NCBI RefSeq assembly: GCF_026126425.1
Contig: NZ_JAFMPW010000002.1
Span: forward strand, 434,001 to 498,000
Source of the DNA: Muriicola sp. Z0-33
GTDB lineage: Bacteria; Bacteroidota; Bacteroidia; Flavobacteriales; Flavobacteriaceae
Direction: 5' to 3'
Length of the DNA stretch: 64,000 nt
Numbering within the stretch: the stretch's first letter is position 1; each line of letters begins with the position of its first letter. The position numbers were made by a program, and so were the translations under genes. The notes beneath the pieces were generated by a model that worked only from the letters and a program-made list of their open reading frames with translations, searched no databases and had not been told where the DNA came from. Positions 58,333-64,000 of this stretch are shown in pieces.

Positions 58333-59765
58333 GCGATAAGATGTTTCGTGGAATGGCATGGAGCATTATCGACCGTGTCTCTATCCAGGTCGTGCAATTC
58401 GTACTTGGGGTAATTCTTGCGAGAATTCTGGCACCTGAAGAATATGGAATAATTGCAATTCTGGTGGTCTTCATTGTCTTATCCGGTGTATTTATCGACA
58501 GTGGTTTTACCAAAGCCCTTATTCAGAAAAAGGACAGGACAGAAGACGATAATTCTACGGTCTTTATCTTCAATATAGGGATAAGCATAGTGTGTTATCT
58601 CATCCTATGGGTGGCTGCTCCTTTTATTGCGGATTTCTACGAAATACAAGAACTGTCTTTATTATTAAGGGTTATGGCCCTTTCGCTGATAATAGGGGCT
58701 ATAAAAGCCCTGCCCACTACCCTATTCGTAATTGATCTCAATTTCAGAACACTGACTAAGATAAATTTGATTACGGTAGTGATTTCGGGAGGAATTGCCA
58801 TTTACATGGCGTACATTGGCTGGGGTGTTTGGGCTTTGGTTTGGCAGACTATGCTAAAAGCCGTAATTGGATTGATACTTACATGGATTATCGTAAAATG
58901 GAAACCGAATTGGGTTTTTTCAAAGGCCTCATTTAAAAAATTGTTTTCATATGGTTACAAATTAATGGTCTCCCAATTGCTCGGCAGTTTTTTCAGTAAT
59001 CTGAACTCACTTTTAATTGGAAAATATATCGGTGCAAAAGATCTGGGCTTTTACTCTCGCGGCATACAATTCTCAGACGTGGTATACAGCATTTTTAGTT
59101 CTGCATTAAATAATGTGCTCTTACCAGGTTTATCGCCAGTTCAGGACGACAAAAAGGTATTGGTTTCAATGACCAGGACCATAATTAAAACTTCAGCATT
59201 AATTACTTTACCCGTATTTCTTGGTTTAGCTGTCTTAGCAGAACCCATAATCCTTGTGATCTTAACAGACAAATGGGCATTTGCCATCCCAATAATGCAG
59301 ATTTTCTGTATTGCCCGGTTTATAACTACTGTAGTTGTTGTTAATATTAACCTGCTCTATGTAATAGGAAGAACAGATCTGGTGCTACGGCAACAGTATT
59401 TATGCATTGCCGTAAGAGTTGTTTTAGTGATAATCGCTTTGCAATATGGGATCATATATATAGCTTTGGCAGAATTGGCGTCGACCTCTATTCATTTCTT
59501 TATTAATTCTTATTATCCCGGAAAGTTTATGAAATACGGAGGATTCAGTCAGATTAAGGATTTACTGAAGATTATTCTTGCTGGTCTCGCCATGGCAGCA
59601 ATTTGTTATTTGCTAATGTTATTCATCAATAATGATTTGCTTGAACTGATAATTGTTCCGATCGTGGGAATACTTTTATATTGGGGTACCGTGTACCTCA
59701 TGAAAATTCCGGAGTATAACATCGCCATCGATAAGGCCAGAGGTTTTATGAAAGGAAAGAGTTAA
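58323..59765 (+). CDS. Lipid-linked oligosaccharide flippase (Wzx/WzxC-like)
   Basis: 480 residues with about 12-14 membrane helices. It starts MFRGMAWSIIDRVSIQVVQF and has the ARILAPEEYGIIA and SFFSNLNSLLIGKYIGAKDLGFYSRG segments typical of WzxC/MOP-family exporters. It moves the undecaprenyl-linked repeat unit to the periplasm, consistent with the Wzc/Wza route. No Wzy polymerase is in the window. Confidence 0.93.
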   Translation: MGLGDKMFRGMAWSIIDRVSIQVVQFVLGVILARILAPEEYGIIAILVVFIVLSGVFIDSGFTKALIQKKDRTEDDNSTVFIFNIGISIVCYLILWVAAPFIADFYEIQELSLLLRVMALSLIIGAIKALPTTLFVIDLNFRTLTKINLITVVISGGIAIYMAYIGWGVWALVWQTMLKAVIGLILTWIIVKWKPNWVFSKASFKKLFSYGYKLMVSQLLGSFFSNLNSLLIGKYIGAKDLGFYSRGIQFSDVVYSIFSSALNNVLLPGLSPVQDDKKVLVSMTRTIIKTSALITLPVFLGLAVLAEPIILVILTDKWAFAIPIMQIFCIARFITTVVVVNINLLYVIGRTDLVLRQQYLCIAVRVVLVIIALQYGIIYIALAELASTSIHFFINSYYPGKFMKYGGFSQIKDLLKIILAGLAMAAICYLLMLFINNDLLELIIVPIVGILLYWGTVYLMKIPEYNIAIDKARGFMKGKS

Positions 59766-59789
59766 GAATATTTTTTATTCGCTCAAAAA

Positions 59790-60503
59790 ATGAAACAACG
59801 CTTTAGAAAAATAGTATTATCGAGTAAATTCCTGACCAAAATTGCGCTTTACTTTCTGCGTTTAAAGTTGAAGAAAAAGTTCAACATAATTTTTGGCAGT
59901 AATGTTACCATCGGTCTTTCCACTCAATTTGAAGGAAGGAATTATTTCGGTGATAACGCCGTTATCATGGCGTCAAAAATAGGATACGCCTCCTACTTAG
60001 GGGATAATACTTCTATGCTAAAAGCTAAAATAGGGCGATTTACATGTATTGGTCCCCGAGTGAATTGCATTTTCGGAAAACATCCTACACATACTTTTGT
60101 CAGTAGTCATCCCGCATTTTTTTCACTGCGTAAGCAAATTGGAATCACCTATGTCAAAAGTCAGCTCTTCGATGAATTTGAAAAACCCGTAGATGAAGAG
60201 GGCAAATATTCAATAAGCATTGGGAACGATGTTTGGATAGGTTACGGTGTAAGTATTATGGACGGAGTTACTATTGGTGACGGGGCCATTATTGCTTCCA
60301 ATTCCCTTGTAAACAAGGATGTTGAGCCCTATGCAATTGTTGGAGGGAGTCCGGCAAAGTATATCAAATCGCGCTTCGATGATGATCAAATCAAATTCCT
60401 GCTCCAGTTTAAATGGTGGGATAAAGATCTTGCATGGATAGAACAAAATGCTGCGCGATTTACAGACATCAAGGAATTCTACAAATCTTTTGGAGATGAA
60501 TAA
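59790..60503 (+). CDS. Hexapeptide-repeat acetyltransferase (CatB-related)
   Basis: 237 residues with left-handed beta-helix rungs. GNDVWIGYGVSIMDGVTIGDGAIIASNSLV followed by PYAIVGGSPAKYIKSRF is the CatB/NodL-like signature. It probably O- or N-acetylates a sugar of the repeat unit; a role as the third enzyme of the PglFE branch is possible. Its last 8 bases overlap the glycosyltransferase start. Confidence 0.88.
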   Translation: MKQRFRKIVLSSKFLTKIALYFLRLKLKKKFNIIFGSNVTIGLSTQFEGRNYFGDNAVIMASKIGYASYLGDNTSMLKAKIGRFTCIGPRVNCIFGKHPTHTFVSSHPAFFSLRKQIGITYVKSQLFDEFEKPVDEEGKYSISIGNDVWIGYGVSIMDGVTIGDGAIIASNSLVNKDVEPYAIVGGSPAKYIKSRFDDDQIKFLLQFKWWDKDLAWIEQNAARFTDIKEFYKSFGDE

Positions 60504-61674
60504 GCAGCAGATCCCCATCGTTGTAGTAGCCTATAATCGGCCAAAATCGCTTTCTCGTTTATTGGATTCGCTTAAAAAAGCCAATTACCCTTCTTCTGAT
60601 ATCCCTCTCGTTATTAGCATAGACAATGGGGAAAACAATCAGGATGTATTGTTAATGGCCAAAGAGTTTGATTGGATTCATGGTGAAAAAGAGGTGTTGT
60701 ACAACGAGGAAAATCTGGGGTTGAGAAAACATATCCTTAAGTGCGGGTCGCTTGCGCTACACCATGGTAACGTAATTGTACTGGAAGACGATCTGTATGT
60801 TTCCCAAAATTTCTACTATTATGCCTCGCGGGCTCTGGCGTTTAGTGAAGACAAAAATTACATAGGAGGTATTTCACTCTACAAACACCAGCGAAACGTA
60901 AATAATGGGATGAATTTCACCCCAATTGAAGACGGTTTCGACAATTGGTATTTCCAGTTTGCTTCTTCCTGGGGACAGGCCTGGAGTGCAAAACAATTTA
61001 AAGATTTCCTGACCTGGTATGAAAATAATCAGCAAATACCAGAAGCGTTGGAACTGCCCAAATTTGTGCTTAACTGGTCAGAGAAATCGTGGCTGAAGTA
61101 CTATATTGCCTATCTCGTGGCCACAGGTAAATTCTTTCTATATCCTAAAATATCACTCACCACAAATTTTAGCGATAAAGGCACCCATGCCGCAAGCGAT
61201 AGCACAGATTATCAGGTAAACTTATTAGTTGCAGATAAAAAGGAGTATTCTTTTAGTTCATTAACAGTATCTGCCAGTGTATACGATGTCTACTTTGAAA
61301 ATGCAAACATTTACAAGGCCCTAGGAATTGCAGCAGAGGACCTTTGTGTAGATTTATATAACTACAGAAAGACCTATAATAAAAGATTTGTGCTTACCCC
61401 CAGAATTTTGAATTACGAGCTACTTAAAACTTTTGGCAGGAGTCTGAAGCCTCGTGATGCCAATATTATTGAAAATATTTCCGGGATAGACTACTTCCTT
61501 TACGACACTCAGAAGGACGGCATAAACAAATTTTCAATTAACAGAATGCGGGAAATTCTTTATGAGAAGAAAAGTATTACCCGGGGAGATGCGCTATACC
61601 TCTACCTTGAACTAAGCAAAGAAAAATTTCGTCGGGCAATTAAAAAAATAACCTCTCTTTTTAGTTCAAAATAA
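60496..61674 (+). CDS. Glycosyltransferase of the GT2/GNT-I-like type
   Basis: 392 residues from ATG at 60496; the reading from 60448 would overlap the acetyltransferase for longer. N-terminal GT-A fold: PIVVVAYNRPKSLSRLLDSL, VISIDNGENN, and the metal-binding VLEDDLYVS. The FQFASSWGQAWS segment is typical of this sub-group. It adds one sugar to the repeat unit, donor unknown. It converges on the fucosyltransferase-like gene. Confidence 0.85.
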   Translation: MNKQQIPIVVVAYNRPKSLSRLLDSLKKANYPSSDIPLVISIDNGENNQDVLLMAKEFDWIHGEKEVLYNEENLGLRKHILKCGSLALHHGNVIVLEDDLYVSQNFYYYASRALAFSEDKNYIGGISLYKHQRNVNNGMNFTPIEDGFDNWYFQFASSWGQAWSAKQFKDFLTWYENNQQIPEALELPKFVLNWSEKSWLKYYIAYLVATGKFFLYPKISLTTNFSDKGTHAASDSTDYQVNLLVADKKEYSFSSLTVSASVYDVYFENANIYKALGIAAEDLCVDLYNYRKTYNKRFVLTPRILNYELLKTFGRSLKPRDANIIENISGIDYFLYDTQKDGINKFSINRMREILYEKKSITRGDALYLYLELSKEKFRRAIKKITSLFSSK

Positions 61675-61699
61675 CCCTCTGCTGAGAGCTGTAAGGACT

Positions 61700-62626
61700 T
61701 TATCTGGCGGTAATTTCTTCTATTCCACCAATGATGGCAGCAACCTGACTAAATGAGCTGTGGTGAGATCCAAACAATTTTGAAGTAGCCGCCAGACAGT
61801 AAAGGTCAACCACCGCATCTTTAACGGCTAAAGGGTCATTCCTGTCATAACTGCTAATTTCATTATAAATAATTTTATCTCCGTAATTCGATATTAAGTG
61901 TTGCTTGGTCTCTTCATCATCAGTAGAAACAAAAAAGCTCACTTTAGGGTCCCTTTCTATTTCTTTGTCAACAATGGACACAAACTTCTCAGTGGTGCTG
62001 TACTTTCTTGAAGTAACATGATCCGACTTCCTGATATGCAGGCCTATGGTATTATTAAAGCGATTGACAGTGTTTTGGATTCTTTTCTGAATATCTTCTG
62101 CAGGGACAAATAGTTTATAATCGTTTTCAATAGGACATAATCTGTGACAAGAGTCGATATAACCGCTGGTTGTATTGTTATTAAAGAACTTTTTTAAATC
62201 TGAAGCCAGTTTAGGGTAGATCATTTCATCCAATTCCCCTGCCGATAATTTATCTACATATTTAGGGGCTTCATAGAGGTCCATCAGGTAATGGTTGTTT
62301 ATTGAATTCTTAGCTTTTGCCTGGACAATTTTTTTCAAAAGCGGTTTGTATTCAGCTGATAAACGCCTCCCTTTTACGATGTTTTTTATGCTATTAATTG
62401 CCTTGGGAAAATACAAATCGGGGAATCCAGGAGGGCAATTAACTATGGTTAACTTAAACCCTGAAATTTCCGGAATTAAGAACAACTCGTCATAATTGGA
62501 ATTTAATGCAGGGTTATTTACCCAAAGGATGGTCAGATCTTCTTTGTTCTCTTTACATAATGTAAGCATAGAATCTACCGTTCGAATCCTATTGCACAAT
62601 CCTCCAAGAGGCTTTAGATAAATCAT
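61700..62626 (-). CDS. Fucosyltransferase-like protein (HxRxxD GT-B family)
   Basis: 308 residues. N-terminal GGLCNRIR and the HIRKSD motif (His197, Arg199, Asp202) match the conserved HxRxxD GDP-binding motif of the alpha-1,2/1,6-fucosyltransferase superfamily, and the C-terminal FGSHHSSFSQVAA segment fits the same fold. With gmd and fcl nearby it probably transfers L-fucose, though the acceptor is unknown. It is on the minus strand, opposite to the sugar-nucleotide block. Confidence 0.75.
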   Translation of the reverse strand: MIYLKPLGGLCNRIRTVDSMLTLCKENKEDLTILWVNNPALNSNYDELFLIPEISGFKLTIVNCPPGFPDLYFPKAINSIKNIVKGRRLSAEYKPLLKKIVQAKAKNSINNHYLMDLYEAPKYVDKLSAGELDEMIYPKLASDLKKFFNNNTTSGYIDSCHRLCPIENDYKLFVPAEDIQKRIQNTVNRFNNTIGLHIRKSDHVTSRKYSTTEKFVSIVDKEIERDPKVSFFVSTDDEETKQHLISNYGDKIIYNEISSYDRNDPLAVKDAVVDLYCLAATSKLFGSHHSSFSQVAAIIGGIEEITAR

Positions 62627-62677
62627 TGAATTTTAAATTTGTTAGCTGTTACTCTTCTTTTAAAAAGAAAGTTGTGA

Positions 62678-64000
62678 TTAATTAAAACTATGATCCCTGT
62701 CCAGAATCGATTTTTCCCAAATATGCGGGGTTAAATCTGTCCAGCATCGCTGTGCAAAAACAAAATTGTTGTTCTCTCCGTTGACAATACTCATGATCCT
62801 GCTTTGTAACTCCTGTGGATCTATCACCAACTCCGATTCCAGAAAAGATTTAGTATGTGTAGTATCAGCAAACCATTCCTTTAAATCGTTTTGCATCCAA
62901 TCTACTATGGGTGATGTAAACCCTATTTTAGATTTTCTCCAGGTAACTTCCTTAGGGAGATAGGGGTCTATAGCGTCTCTTATTAACTTTTTGGTATACC
63001 CATCCCCCAATTTGCTGGTGTATGGTAAAGAGTTTACAAAACTAACTATTCTGTGGTCCATGAACGGCATTCGGATTTCCACGCTGTTTATCATTGCATA
63101 TCTGTCGTAATTCCTCAACAGGGTAGGCAAGGTTTTTTCATGGAAAATTGCGTATAAATACTTGGTTAAATTATCTAATTTCTTAAAATTAGGATGCTTG
63201 GCATCTCTGGATATATGCTCTTTCCCAAGTAGTTTTTTAGCTACTTTTTTAACCATGTAGTTAGTATAGAACTTCAAATGATTCAGACTTTCAAACTGAT
63301 CACTTTTATTCAGTGTACCCTCATAGGTATTTAAAATGTCTTTAATGTTTTTTATATTGAATTTACTGTCCCACAGGGCTTCTGTAATTTGCGCATAGCC
63401 ACTGATTAATTCGTCCGCTCCATGGCCGTCTAAGGTTACCGTTACCCCGTTCTGTTTTACCGCCTGGTAAGTCATTATCATGGGTATGGGAGAGGTAATG
63501 TATAAATCTTCAAACAAGTAAAAGTATTCCTCGAGCTTATTCCAGTGCTGCAGAGGGTTAATATCGATGAATGTTGCTTTAATACCCAAATGGTCGGTTA
63601 CCATTTTGGCATAGTGCGACTCGTCCATGGGTGTCCCGGGAAAAGAAGCTACGAAAGCATGTTGCCAATCTTCCGCATAACTCTCATTATGGCCAGACAA
63701 ATAGGCCATTGCGGCAATGGTTGCACTGCTGTCCAGGCCACCACTCAATGCTGTACCAATTGGCACATCCGATCTCATTCGCAGTTTACAAGAATCCAAG
63801 AACAGGTATCTGAAATGCTCTACTTGTTCCTCATATGTTTTTGGCACCTCCACCAAATGGTCCAAAGTGTTCCAATACCGATAGGTGTGTAATTCACCTT
63901 CTTTAAATACGGCGTTGTACCCTGGAGGAAATCGTTTTATACCTTTTATCAGGCACTTGTCTGTTGTCTCATAAGCAAGAATGTTTCTCTTCATCCAATG
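62678..64000 (-). CDS. Asparagine synthase-like protein (5' end outside window)
   Basis: At least 440 residues of the synthetase half. The frame is open through the right edge (H-W precedes MKRN), so the glutaminase domain lies beyond the window. ATP pyrophosphatase loop LSGGLDSS, then DGHGADELISGY and AMINSVEIRMPFMDHRI, the usual AsnB order. In polysaccharide loci such proteins may amidate uronic acids rather than make free asparagine; this would fit the GalNAcA/GalA genes, but it is inference. Confidence 0.9.
   Translation of the reverse strand, partial: HWMKRNILAYETTDKCLIKGIKRFPPGYNAVFKEGELHTYRYWNTLDHLVEVPKTYEEQVEHFRYLFLDSCKLRMRSDVPIGTALSGGLDSSATIAAMAYLSGHNESYAEDWQHAFVASFPGTPMDESHYAKMVTDHLGIKATFIDINPLQHWNKLEEYFYLFEDLYITSPIPMIMTYQAVKQNGVTVTLDGHGADELISGYAQITEALWDSKFNIKNIKDILNTYEGTLNKSDQFESLNHLKFYTNYMVKKVAKKLLGKEHISRDAKHPNFKKLDNLTKYLYAIFHEKTLPTLLRNYDRYAMINSVEIRMPFMDHRIVSFVNSLPYTSKLGDGYTKKLIRDAIDPYLPKEVTWRKSKIGFTSPIVDWMQNDLKEWFADTTHTKSFLESELVIDPQELQSRIMSIVNGENNNFVFAQRCWTDLTPHIWEKSILDRDHSFN

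Overview
The window looks like a chromosomal segment from a marine member of the Bacteroidota, most likely family Flavobacteriaceae. The reasons are the gliding genes gldF-gldG, several exported proteins with type IX secretion (T9SS) C-terminal sorting domains, AT-rich spacers, candidate TAnnTTTG -7 elements, and start codons without Shine-Dalgarno sequences. I see no rRNA, tRNA, CRISPR array or intact insertion sequence. Species cannot be named from the sequence alone.

Left part (1-15309): the tail of a T9SS-sorted protein and a large T9SS-sorted DUF5060 glycosidase-like protein are followed by housekeeping genes. These are phoH-purC on the minus strand, then on the plus strand an S-adenosylmethionine hydrolase, an ABM-family monooxygenase, gldF, gldG and dnaN. 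Next come three minus-strand genes (an HTTM-like membrane protein, a DUF4870 protein and a Lys-rich exported coiled-coil protein) and mnmE.

Middle part (15544-25897): a minus-strand catabolic cassette encodes a Gfo/Idh/MocA oxidoreductase, a sugar isomerase/epimerase and a 1175-residue lipoprotein that fuses ThuA, a membrane-bound-dehydrogenase propeller, HEAT-like repeats, a jelly roll and an azurin-like cupredoxin. A divergent AraC regulator flanks it. A two-gene molybdenum hydroxylase (iorAB type) and a universal stress protein follow.

Right part (26328-64000, continuing past the edge): a large Wzx/Wzc-type surface polysaccharide locus. It starts with a CpsB/YwqE phosphatase and a giant 2809-residue PKD/malectin/kelch T9SS protein. 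A minus-strand block then encodes the chain-length kinase Wzc, the export lipoprotein Wza, a FlaA1/PglF-type dehydratase and a DegT aminotransferase. Divergent from it, a plus-strand block makes precursors: UDP-GlcA 4-epimerase, a WbpP/TviC-like epimerase and a TviB/WbpO-like dehydrogenase. Then comes a complete PAPS (activated sulfate) module: cysQ, a duplicated DUF2061 protein, cysC, cysD and cysN. Two tiny membrane proteins and a sulfotransferase follow it. Next are a surface lipoprotein with PKD domains and a beta-helix, gmd and fcl for GDP-L-fucose, a Wzx flippase, a hexapeptide acetyltransferase, a glycosyltransferase, a fucosyltransferase-like protein and the start of an asparagine-synthase-like gene.

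Taken together, the right half predicts an acidic, fucosylated and sulfated exopolysaccharide made by a Wzy-type route. The sulfate-activation genes are dedicated to polysaccharide sulfation, because no PAPS or sulfite reductase gene is present. The two small membrane proteins between cysN and the sulfotransferase, a repeated extracellular module in the DUF5060 protein, and shared ATCG-containing motifs upstream of three large surface-protein genes are the least explained parts.
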